Assembly (NCBI GenBank): GCA_002414505.1
Contig: DHZF01000039.1
Location: 51,606 to 81,380 of the forward strand
Direction of reading: 5' to 3'
DNA from: Hyphomonas sp. UBA5111
Lineage (GTDB): Bacteria > Pseudomonadota > Alphaproteobacteria > Caulobacterales > Hyphomonadaceae
DNA: 29,775 nucleotides
A program made the translations under genes and the position numbers. Below the pieces are notes generated by a model. The model was not told where the DNA came from. It was given only the letters and a program-made list of their open reading frames with translations, and did no database searches. Positions 6,295-13,623 of the stretch are shown here, in pieces (the first letter of the stretch is position 1; each line of letters starts with the position of its first letter).

Positions 6295-8916
6295 ATGAGA
6301 GTAACGAAATTCAGATCACATTTGCTGTCCTGCGCGATTACTGCAGCCAGCCTTTCCATGATCGCAACCGCCCATGCTCAGGAAGGTGCAGTTGATGCTG
6401 TATCGGTCCAGGAAGCAATTACCGTCACCGGGTCTCGCGGGAAGCCCCGGTCCATTCAGGACTCGCCGGTGCCTATCGACGTCCTCGGCGAGGACGAACT
6501 CAATGCGGTCCCTTTCACGGATACAAACGATATCCTGAAAACGCTGATACCGTCCTACTCCCTGTCACGACAGCCCATCTCTGACGGGAGTTCCTTCATC
6601 CGGCCTGCAGAAATGCGCGGCCTTCCCACCGACAAGACGCTCGTATTGGTAAACTCCAAGCGACGTCACCGCGCTGCACTGGTGACCATCGGCGGGTCCG
6701 GGACACAAGGGCCTGATGTTGCAACCATCCCTTCCGCTGCCCTCAAGAGTATTGAAGTGCTTCGCGACGGCGCCGCCGCCCAGTACGGCTCGGATGCCAT
6801 CGCTGGGGTCATCAACTTCATTCTCAAGGATAATTCCGAAGGCGGCTCGGTCAACGTCGATGTCGGCCAGTATTTTGAAGGCGACGGCTTCCAGTATACT
6901 GTCTCCGGAAATTACGGTTTTGATCTGGGCGGAAAGGGCTTCCTGAGCGTTTCAGGCGAAGTCAGCAAAGCCGATGCGACCAGCCGCAGCGAGCAGTATT
7001 GTGAATCCTGGTTCTGTCTCGATCCCAGCAATCCGGATTTCGATCCAACGGCAAGCTATGCCGCTCAACTCACCCCTGAATTTGTGGAGGGCGTTCCGTC
7101 CGCATCATTGGGAGACTTTGGAGTTGTCCAGCCATGGGGGCAGCCCACCAGCGAAGCGGTCCGGTTGTTCTACAACTCCGCTTACACCATCAGTGACAAT
7201 GCTGAACTCTACTCTTTCGGCAACTATTCCAGCAGCAAGTCAGACGGCGGCTTCTTCTATCGTTATCCCGGAAATGGCACGATTGAGGATCTGCGCCTTG
7301 AAGATGGCTCGATCTATTCGCCCCTCGAAATCTTCCCGGGCGGCTTCACCCCGCGTTTCTTCGGCGACGTGATTGACTATTCCTTTGTGGGCGGCCTACG
7401 CGGCCTGGTTGCGGGTTTCGAATACGATCTCAGCGCCCGCTACGGGCACAATGAAATCCAGTACACGCTGTCGAATACGATCAACCCGTCACTCGGCCCG
7501 GATACGCCCACGACGTTCCGTCCCGGTGACCTGATCAACGAAGAAATGCAACTCCAGGCAGACTTCTCGAAGGAACTGGAAGTGGGACTGGCCAGCCCGT
7601 TGGTCTTTGCTTTCGGCGCCAGTTATCTGGACGAAGCCTATGAATTGGTCGAAGGCGATGCTGCGTCCTATGAAGATGGCCCTTTCGCCAACGCAGATCC
7701 CTTTGGCTTCTGTGACGCAATGGCTCCCACAGCCGCAGGCCTGACAGTCATGGCTGCCGGCTCAACCCTCGACTGCTCCGATCCAGATGATCCTGTCTAT
7801 CAGGTTGTCGGCGTGGGATCGAACGGCTTCCCGGGCTACTCGCCAGCCTTCTCCGAAGACTACACCCGCGATTCCCATTCCATCTACGCCGATTTGAGCG
7901 CTGACGTTACGGAGAATCTCTTCCTGCAAGGGGCCCTGCGCTACGAAAGCTATTCGGACTTTGATGCCGAAACCGTGTGGAAGATTGCCGGACGTTACGA
8001 AATCAACGACGTCTTCGCGCTTCGCAGTTCGATCGGCACAGGGTTCCGGGCGCCGACGCCGGGCCAACAGGGCACGACCAATGTGTCGACCCGGTTGCCC
8101 AACGGCTTCCCGGTTGCGACTGGCCTCTTCCCGGCCAGTGGACCCGTTGCTCAAGCTCTGGGGGCGACGCCCCTGCAGCCGGAAACCTCGACCAATTATA
8201 CGCTGGGTATGACGTCGAATTTCGACAATATGAGCCTGACGGTCGACTTCTACCAGATCGATCTGGCTGATCGCGTCAATGCCATCTCCACCCAGGATGT
8301 TTCAAGCGATCCGTCAGCCGGCGCGGCGTATGATAACTATCTCGCACTGGTCAATGCCGGGGTGACGGGAGCTGAATCGATTGGCGGCGTATTCTACTTC
8401 ACCAATGCATTCGACACGACCACTTCCGGTGTGGATATCGTGGGAACCTATGCCAAGGCCTGGAGCAATGGGCAGAGCACCAGCTTCACGGGTTCGGTAA
8501 ACTACAACAAGACCGAGTTCGACAGCGATGTGGACGCTCTGTTCAATGAAGAAAGCCAGTTCGACTTCCTGAACGGGACACCGAACTGGCGTGGGGTCTT
8601 CACGGTCCTTCACGAAATTGGACCAGTCACCCTTCTCGGCCGCGCCAACTATTATGGCGGGTATGAAAATGCCGCCGACTCTTCGCTCGCCGCCATTCAG
8701 GAATGGGACGGAGAAATTCTGTTCGACTTCGAAGCCTCCTATCAGGTTGACGAAATGCTGACCCTTTCGGCTGGTGCTCGAAACGCCTTCGACAATTATC
8801 CCGATGCCGGCGACGCGGCCATCGGCGAGACATGCTGTGGACGGATCTATCGGTCCGACTCGGTCGTCGATTGGCAAGGCGGCTATTATTACGTCAAGGC
8901 ATCGGCCTCGTTCTGA
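6295..8916 (+). CDS. TonB-dependent receptor (ANTAR-leader controlled)
   Basis: This outer-membrane receptor has 873 residues. The ATG at 6295 follows AGAGGGG by ten bases. An N-terminal signal peptide ending near AHAQ is followed by a TonB box-like EAITVTG, a plug with LVNSKRRHRAAL and IEVLRDGAAAQYGSDAIAG, and a large barrel ending YYYVKASASF (C-terminal Phe). Four cysteines occur in predicted surface or loop text (CESWFC; GETCCG), which is unusual compared with the two sister receptors. There is no STN domain. It is preceded by the ANTAR target leader and closed by a strong terminator (8956-8980), so it looks like a single-gene unit under RNA-level control. The substrate is unknown. ANTAR control usually serves nitrogen or amide/amine metabolism, which would suit a nitrogen source, but that is inference. 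Confidence 0.95.
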   Translation: MRVTKFRSHLLSCAITAASLSMIATAHAQEGAVDAVSVQEAITVTGSRGKPRSIQDSPVPIDVLGEDELNAVPFTDTNDILKTLIPSYSLSRQPISDGSSFIRPAEMRGLPTDKTLVLVNSKRRHRAALVTIGGSGTQGPDVATIPSAALKSIEVLRDGAAAQYGSDAIAGVINFILKDNSEGGSVNVDVGQYFEGDGFQYTVSGNYGFDLGGKGFLSVSGEVSKADATSRSEQYCESWFCLDPSNPDFDPTASYAAQLTPEFVEGVPSASLGDFGVVQPWGQPTSEAVRLFYNSAYTISDNAELYSFGNYSSSKSDGGFFYRYPGNGTIEDLRLEDGSIYSPLEIFPGGFTPRFFGDVIDYSFVGGLRGLVAGFEYDLSARYGHNEIQYTLSNTINPSLGPDTPTTFRPGDLINEEMQLQADFSKELEVGLASPLVFAFGASYLDEAYELVEGDAASYEDGPFANADPFGFCDAMAPTAAGLTVMAAGSTLDCSDPDDPVYQVVGVGSNGFPGYSPAFSEDYTRDSHSIYADLSADVTENLFLQGALRYESYSDFDAETVWKIAGRYEINDVFALRSSIGTGFRAPTPGQQGTTNVSTRLPNGFPVATGLFPASGPVAQALGATPLQPETSTNYTLGMTSNFDNMSLTVDFYQIDLADRVNAISTQDVSSDPSAGAAYDNYLALVNAGVTGAESIGGVFYFTNAFDTTTSGVDIVGTYAKAWSNGQSTSFTGSVNYNKTEFDSDVDALFNEESQFDFLNGTPNWRGVFTVLHEIGPVTLLGRANYYGGYENAADSSLAAIQEWDGEILFDFEASYQVDEMLTLSAGARNAFDNYPDAGDAAIGETCCGRIYRSDSVVDWQGGYYYVKASASF

Positions 8917-8955
8917 TGCGCACCAACTCAGCCCACAGGCGAGTTGCTACAGATG

Positions 8956-8980
8956 GGGGGCGTTTTCGAACGCCCCCTTT
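8956..8980 (+). terminator. Strong intrinsic terminator after the receptor gene
   Basis: A perfect 9-bp stem GGGGGCGTT/AACGCCCCC closed by the stable TTCG tetraloop is followed by TTT. It separates the receptor unit from the TauE/SafE permease gene. Confidence 0.85.
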
Positions 8981-9028
8981 CACCGTCTCCGAATTCAAAT
9001 TTGACCCTCTTTCAGAACTGGACCGTTA

Positions 9029-9865
9029 ATGTTGGGACTTGAGTATGATCCGGCACAATTGGCACAGCTAATTAGTGTGTTGATGATTGCCGGCTTGATT
9101 GCCGGCTTCGTCGCGGGATTATTTGGGATTGGGGGTGGGTTCGTTGTCGTCCCAGCCCTGCTATTGGTTTTCAGCTTCTTCGGCGTGGACGGCGAAGTGC
9201 TGACACATGTCGCCATTGGGACATCTCTGGCGACAATTATCGTTACATCATCCAGATCCGTCCATGCACATAACAAACGAGGGGCGGTTGATCTCCAGAT
9301 CATAAAGGACTGGGCGCCTTGGCTTCTCATCGGCGTCGTTGGCGGAATTATCCTGGCGCAATTCATGGATGGCCGTTCCCTCAAATGGATCTTCTCCATC
9401 GGTGTTTTCCTGATGGGGCTGCACTTCATCATGCCGGTACTGAAGGATGTGAAACTGTCAGACGAAATGCCCAAGGGCATCGCGCTGGCCGGGCTCGCCT
9501 CTTTTCTCGGCGGGTTCTCGGCCCTGCTTGGCATTGGCGGGGGCACGATTGCCATTCTGACCATGACGATGTGCGGCCGGCCCATTCACCAGGCCGTGGG
9601 AACGGCGTCCGGCTTTGGCGTCATCATCGCAGTTCCTGGCGCCATCGGGTTTGCGCTCCTCGGCCTCGGCGCCAGCCAGTTGCCGGTCGGGTCGTTCGGA
9701 TACGTCAATATCCTCGCCGTGGTGGCCATCACGGCCATGTCGTTCATAACCGCGCCGCTCGGCGCCCGAGCGGCGCACGCCCTGAATGGTCCTGCCCTGA
9801 AACGGGTCTTCGGAGTGTACTTGGTCGCGACCTCTGCGATCGTTCTATGGAATTCGTTCACCTGA
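9029..9865 (+). CDS. TauE/SafE (TSUP) family membrane permease
   Basis: The protein has 278 residues and about eight hydrophobic segments, as expected for the TSUP family. The internal duplication is visible as two glycine-rich motifs, GLFGIGGGFVVVPAL in the first half and LLGIGGGTIAILTM in the second. Family members move sulfite, sulfonates or other organic anions across the inner membrane, usually outward. The start at 9029 has only a weak ribosome-binding site, and a TTGACC at 9001-9006 could be a -35 element. The gene is cut off from the upstream receptor by a terminator. The HisC-like gene follows after 53 bases, so these two probably form an operon. The substrate is not determinable; a link to a sulfonate or keto acid from the periplasmic enzyme is speculation. 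Confidence 0.9.
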   Translation: MLGLEYDPAQLAQLISVLMIAGLIAGFVAGLFGIGGGFVVVPALLLVFSFFGVDGEVLTHVAIGTSLATIIVTSSRSVHAHNKRGAVDLQIIKDWAPWLLIGVVGGIILAQFMDGRSLKWIFSIGVFLMGLHFIMPVLKDVKLSDEMPKGIALAGLASFLGGFSALLGIGGGTIAILTMTMCGRPIHQAVGTASGFGVIIAVPGAIGFALLGLGASQLPVGSFGYVNILAVVAITAMSFITAPLGARAAHALNGPALKRVFGVYLVATSAIVLWNSFT

Positions 9866-9918
9866 TACCGGGTGAAACAAGATCAAACGTGTTGAGTAAC
9901 AAATGAATCAGGAAGGAA

Positions 9919-11079
9919 ATGAAAATGGCATTTGACGTATCAAGACGGTTCTTGATGGCGGGTGGCCTCGCCGCCTCCACGATGACAAGCCTAGCCGCGT
10001 GCGCAACCACGTCGGCTGAAGCGCAAGGGGCTTTTCCGGCGACCACAACGCCCGACCCCTACCTGCTGGGCCCCAAGGAAGGCGTCGCGCTGTTGTCACG
10101 CAACGAGAATCCCTACGGCCCCTCCAAGTCGGCGTTGAAAATGGTTGAGTATGCGGCGAGCAAGGGCGCGTATTATACCTCCCAGGAGGCCGTGCAGACG
10201 CTCATGCAACTGATCGCGGACAAGCATGGCGTGGCGCCTGAGCAAGTCGTCCTGACCACGGGGTCTGGTGAAGTGCTCAGCGCGATCGCAATGATCTACG
10301 GCAAGGAAGGCCCCATCGTCGCTCCGCGCCTGTTCTGGGATACGACCGCCCTGTACGCCGTCAACCAGGGCGTCGGCAGCATTGATCGCGTTCCACTCGC
10401 GGCAGACATGAGTGTGGACCTCGCAGCGATCGAAGCGAAGGTGTCATCCGATACCGGCATCGTCCAGCTGTGCAACCCCAACAATCCGACCGGAATGGTT
10501 TCGGATGCCGCGACACTCAAAGCCTCGGTGAAGCGCATGGCCGCCAAGACCACCGTTCTGGTGGATGAGGCCTATATGGAACTCGCCGATGATCCAGAAG
10601 GCAACACCTGTATCGGGCTGATCAATGAAGGGCACGACGTGATTGTAACGCGCACCTTCTCGAAGATTTTCGGCATGGCCGGTCTGCGGATGGGATATTC
10701 CATCTCCTCGGCTGAGACGGCTGAGAAAATCCGCGGCGTGGTCATGTCCTGGTCGCCATGCACCTCCTATGCAGCGGCGATTGGTGCGTATCAGGATGAG
10801 GCTTTCATCGATTACTCCAAGAAGAAAATCGTCGAAGCCCGCGAGATGGTGAACATTACCATTGATACGCTTGGCCTGGAGCGCCTGCCGTCGCAGACAA
10901 ACTTCGTGTATTTCAAGTCCGGCAAGGAAGCCAATGATGTCCAGAAGGCCATGAGCGCCAAGCTGATCTCGGTTCGCGGCCAGTATATGGACTATAATGA
11001 ATGGACACGGGTTTCGATGGGCAAGATCGAAGACGTCGAGCGGTTCTGCAAAGCCCTCCCGGAAGTGGTCAGCGTCTGA
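9919..11079 (+). CDS. Tat-exported lipoprotein aminotransferase, HisC-like (class I/II PLP enzyme)
   Basis: The protein has 386 residues and resembles histidinol-phosphate aminotransferase: LSRNENPYGPS near 59-69, CNPNNPTG at 185-192, VDEAY at 215-219, and TFSKIFGMAGLRMGY with Schiff-base K249. A cytoplasmic HisC has no leader, but this one starts with SRRFLMAGG (8-16), a twin-arginine motif, followed by SLAAC with a lipobox cysteine at 28. It is therefore predicted to be folded with PLP, exported by Tat and anchored as a lipoprotein. There are no his genes nearby, so a role in histidine synthesis is unlikely. The ATG at 9919 and the ATG at 9925 are both served by AGGAAGGA (9910-9917). It forms a functional pair with the other Tat PLP enzyme at 790-2082. 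The periplasmic amine donor and acceptor are unknown. Confidence 0.9.
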   Translation: MKMAFDVSRRFLMAGGLAASTMTSLAACATTSAEAQGAFPATTTPDPYLLGPKEGVALLSRNENPYGPSKSALKMVEYAASKGAYYTSQEAVQTLMQLIADKHGVAPEQVVLTTGSGEVLSAIAMIYGKEGPIVAPRLFWDTTALYAVNQGVGSIDRVPLAADMSVDLAAIEAKVSSDTGIVQLCNPNNPTGMVSDAATLKASVKRMAAKTTVLVDEAYMELADDPEGNTCIGLINEGHDVIVTRTFSKIFGMAGLRMGYSISSAETAEKIRGVVMSWSPCTSYAAAIGAYQDEAFIDYSKKKIVEAREMVNITIDTLGLERLPSQTNFVYFKSGKEANDVQKAMSAKLISVRGQYMDYNEWTRVSMGKIEDVERFCKALPEVVSV

Positions 11080-11116
11080 CAAGGCAGACACGCCGCCAAT
11101 CACGACGCACCAAAAG

Positions 11117-11147
11117 ACGCGGCATGGGTACATCCCTTGCCGCGTTT
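11117..11147 (+). terminator. Terminator hairpin between convergent genes
   Basis: ACGCGGCA (11117-11124) pairs with TGCCGCGT (11138-11145), an 8-bp stem with a 13-base loop that contains a nested GGG/CCC pairing. It is followed by TTTGTCATTTTG on the plus strand. On the minus strand it is followed by CTTTTGG, so it may serve both the aminotransferase and the convergent TetR gene. Confidence 0.65.
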
Positions 11148-11185
11148 GTCATTTTGAAATCAAGATTACGCCAATGACGCTGAAC

Positions 11186-11854
11186 TCAGCTTCCCAGCGC
11201 CAGGAAGCCGGCCGCCATGAATTTGGCCATACGTTTCTTCACGGCGGGGAAGTCCTCAGCCTTGCAGACACCTCCGGACAGTCGGTCGATCCGTCCTGTG
11301 CATGCGAGTGTGTTCATCAGGGAACCGGTGACGAAATGGTATCCCCAGAAGATGTCTTCCTCTGAATAGTCGGGCAAGGCGCGCTTCAGAATACTGACCA
11401 GCTTCAAAACGACAGGATCGAAATGCTTGTCCATCAGTTCTGCGCCTTCGGGTGTATTGCTGACCCGGGCACAAAACGCCGCATAGTTCATCCAGTGCTC
11501 GCCGCCCTCATAATACAGATCGAGATCCGTATCGAGGAAGGCATGAAGGGCGCCCTCAACGGTTGGGTTGTCGCCGGCGACCTCTTCATACTTGCTGAGA
11601 GCTTCCATCCGCCCGTCGCTGGTTACACCGGCCCGTCTCGCAAATACAGCTTCGAACAGGTGTTGCTTGTCTTCGAAATAATAGTGGACAAGGGTGGTGT
11701 GGATACCGACACGCTTGGCAACGTCTCGCAAGGTAACCCCGTGCAGGCCATTCCGGGAGAACAAGTATTCCGCGGCATCCAGAATTTGCTCAATGCTGTC
11801 CGCTCGCTGCTCTGCCTTGCTGCGGCGGGGTTGCTTGGTTTTCGTATTCGACAT
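11186..11854 (-). CDS. TetR-family transcriptional regulator
   Basis: The protein has 222 residues. The start at 11854 (MSNTKTKQ) is preferred over the upstream 11932 because AAGGA lies seven bases before it. Residues about 18-66 form a TetR helix-turn-helix: ILDAAEYLFSRNGLHGVTLR, then DVAKRVGIHTTLVHYYF and the following DKQHLFEAV. The C-terminal part is a ligand-binding and dimerisation region that I cannot assign to a ligand class. The gene is divergent from the MFS/FG-GAP operon. An inverted repeat, TTCACTC-N6-GAGTGAA, lies in the MFS promoter and again in front of the receptor-esterase operon (22557-22576). I infer that this protein represses both units and is released by a substrate or CoA product of the pathway. 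Confidence 0.93.
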   Translation of the reverse strand: MSNTKTKQPRRSKAEQRADSIEQILDAAEYLFSRNGLHGVTLRDVAKRVGIHTTLVHYYFEDKQHLFEAVFARRAGVTSDGRMEALSKYEEVAGDNPTVEGALHAFLDTDLDLYYEGGEHWMNYAAFCARVSNTPEGAELMDKHFDPVVLKLVSILKRALPDYSEEDIFWGYHFVTGSLMNTLACTGRIDRLSGGVCKAEDFPAVKKRMAKFMAAGFLALGS

Positions 11855-12279
11855 CGCGCCGTCCTTTTTTTCAGGGTAGATCGGCCGATTCACGTCCGTC
11901 AACCACTGGCCCACAGGGGGGCGAATATTCACTACCTCTGACCGACTCTCTACCGATTCGTCCCGACTTTTCCTGTTGCCGCTACGGCACCAAATAATCC
12001 GGAACCGCCCGCCCCACCCGCAAAGCGCCAGGCGACTGCCCGGCTGCCATGATGGTCACCCCGAACGGCCCACAGTCCTCATCACTATGCGATGCGGGTT
12101 TCCATGAGGTCGCGCCGTTCTCTCTATTGATCCTGTACAAGGGAAGACGAAACGATTCAATTGACTTCACTCTCTTATGAGTGAATATCTTTCCAAGAGG
12201 AGATTTTCAGTAAGCGATCTTGAGGATCGTGGTTGGACAATCATCAAGAAAACAATACCAAAACTCTGGGGAGAGAAAT
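11855..12279. other. Divergent intergenic region between the TetR gene and the MFS gene
   Basis: These 425 bases contain the MFS promoter with an embedded operator (12161-12191). Near the TetR side there is a single half-site-like AATATTCACT (11924-11933) without a symmetric partner, and a minus-strand TTGACG about 50 bases upstream of the TetR start with no clear -10. Nothing else is recognised. A frame starting at 12177 (MSEYLSK) overlaps the -10 region and is not a gene. Confidence 0.5.
12161..12191 (+). promoter_or_regulatory. Promoter with embedded TetR-type operator, MFS/FG-GAP operon
   Basis: TTGACT (12161-12166) is a good -35 element. TATCTT (12186-12191, 19-base spacing) or AATATC (12184-12189, 17-base spacing) can serve as the -10. 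Between them lies TTCACTC-TCTTAT-GAGTGAA (12166-12185), an inverted repeat with 7-bp arms. Sixteen of its 20 bases match the site at 22557-22576. A repressor bound here would block RNA polymerase directly. Confidence 0.75.
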
Positions 12280-13623
12280 GTGAAGGAAGAGGCAGCACCA
12301 CAGGCGGATTCCGTCCAAACGGGACCACTGAGCTCGGAAACGGCGGAAAGTACGCCGTATACGAGCAAAAAATATCGCATCTACGTCCTGTTGGTCCTCA
12401 CGGTCATCTACGCATTCAATTTCGTAGACCGTCAGCTGCTCGTCATTCTTCAGGAACCGATCAAGGCAGAGCTCGGTCTCTCTGACACCCAGCTTGGCCT
12501 GCTGACAGGCTTCGCGTTCGCCCTCTTTTACGTGATTTGCGGTATCCCGATCGCGCGCTGGGCGGACAAGGGCGTGCGCAGGAACATTATCGCCTGGGCC
12601 CTGGCGGTCTGGAGCATCATGACCGCCGTATCCGGACTGGCCACAAACTTCGTCCACCTGCTCCTGGCGCGTATTGGCGTTGGCGTCGGAGAAGCAGGCG
12701 GCAGCCCCCCTGCTCACTCCATGCTCTCCGACATCTTCAAACCGAAGAACAGAGCCCTCGCCCTGTCCGTCTATTCCATCGGCATCTATATCGGCATCCT
12801 GTTTGGCTTTGCCCTCGGCAGCCGGATCGCTGACACATTCGGGTGGCGCCTTGCATTCTTTGTTGTGGGCGCCCCGGGAGTCCTGCTCGCCATAATCCTG
12901 CGTTTCACAGTCCGGGAACCCGTCCGCGGATGGTCTGAGGGTACTCAGAAAAAGGATCTGTCCACGCCGCCCATCAAAGACGTCGTCAAACTGTTGTGGG
13001 GCCATGTCTCCTTCCGGCACATTGCTCTGGCCGCCAGTCTGCAGGCTTTCCTGATCTATGGCATTGGGAACTGGTTTCCGTCCTACTTCCTCCGAAATTT
13101 CGATCTCAGCCTCAGCACCGTCGGAACATGGATGGCATTGACCAGCGGGATCGGAGGCGCCGCAGGCTCATTTTTCGGGGGCTGGATGGCTGACCGTTAC
13201 GGGGCGCGTGATATTCGCTGGTATCTCTGGATTCCCGCCATCCTCACCTTCATGATCGTGCCCGTTCTGGTGATCGCGCTGACATCAGGGTCGCCCCGTG
13301 TTGCCCTGCTGCTGACTGCACCCTTCAATTTCCTGACGGCGGCGTATCTGGGGTCGGTTATTGCCGTGTCCCACAGCCTGGTCAGCGTTCGCATGAGAGC
13401 CCTCACGTCGGCCGTTCTCTTCTTCATCCTGAACCTGATCGGCCTGGGCCTCGGTCCGCTCATCGTCGGGGCACTCAGCGATCGCTTCACGCGTGCAGGG
13501 TTTGAAACCCCGCTCGCAACGGCCATGCTGATTTGCGGTGTGATCGGAGCGCTCTGGGCCTGTCTCCATTATGTACTCGCAGCGAACAACATTCGGAGGG
13601 ACATCGCGAGGCTGGAGGAATGA
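12280..13623 (+). CDS. MFS transporter, Spinster-like
   Basis: The protein has 447 residues and twelve predicted membrane segments. GTG at 12280 is taken as the start because GGGGAGAG (12268-12275) precedes it; the longer frame from TTG 12220 has no such support. The first membrane segment (VLLVLTVIYAFNFVDRQLL) carries the family FVDRQ motif. The segment 2-3 loop has GIPIARWADKGVRRN, the MFS motif A, and RIGVGVGEAGGSPPAHS is typical of Spinster-like bacterial MFS proteins often found with lipid or aromatic catabolic genes. It is the first gene behind the operator at 12166-12185, and its stop overlaps the next start as ATGA. I infer import of the acid or alcohol released by the two esterases of the same proposed regulon; the direction and substrate are unproven. 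Confidence 0.93.
   Translation: MKEEAAPQADSVQTGPLSSETAESTPYTSKKYRIYVLLVLTVIYAFNFVDRQLLVILQEPIKAELGLSDTQLGLLTGFAFALFYVICGIPIARWADKGVRRNIIAWALAVWSIMTAVSGLATNFVHLLLARIGVGVGEAGGSPPAHSMLSDIFKPKNRALALSVYSIGIYIGILFGFALGSRIADTFGWRLAFFVVGAPGVLLAIILRFTVREPVRGWSEGTQKKDLSTPPIKDVVKLLWGHVSFRHIALAASLQAFLIYGIGNWFPSYFLRNFDLSLSTVGTWMALTSGIGGAAGSFFGGWMADRYGARDIRWYLWIPAILTFMIVPVLVIALTSGSPRVALLLTAPFNFLTAAYLGSVIAVSHSLVSVRMRALTSAVLFFILNLIGLGLGPLIVGALSDRFTRAGFETPLATAMLICGVIGALWACLHYVLAANNIRRDIARLEE

Noticed and set aside
9919..11079. Naming the HisC-like gene hisC
   Set aside because: It carries a Tat lipoprotein leader and has no histidine biosynthesis neighbours, so the symbol would imply an unsupported role.
11924..11940. 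AATATTCACT near the TetR gene as an autoregulatory operator
   Set aside because: Only one half-site matches; there is no GAGTGAA partner at the correct distance.
12177..12485. Frame MSEYLSKRRF overlapping the start of the MFS gene
   Set aside because: Its ATG lies inside the operator/-10 region of the promoter and most of its length overlaps the MFS coding frame.
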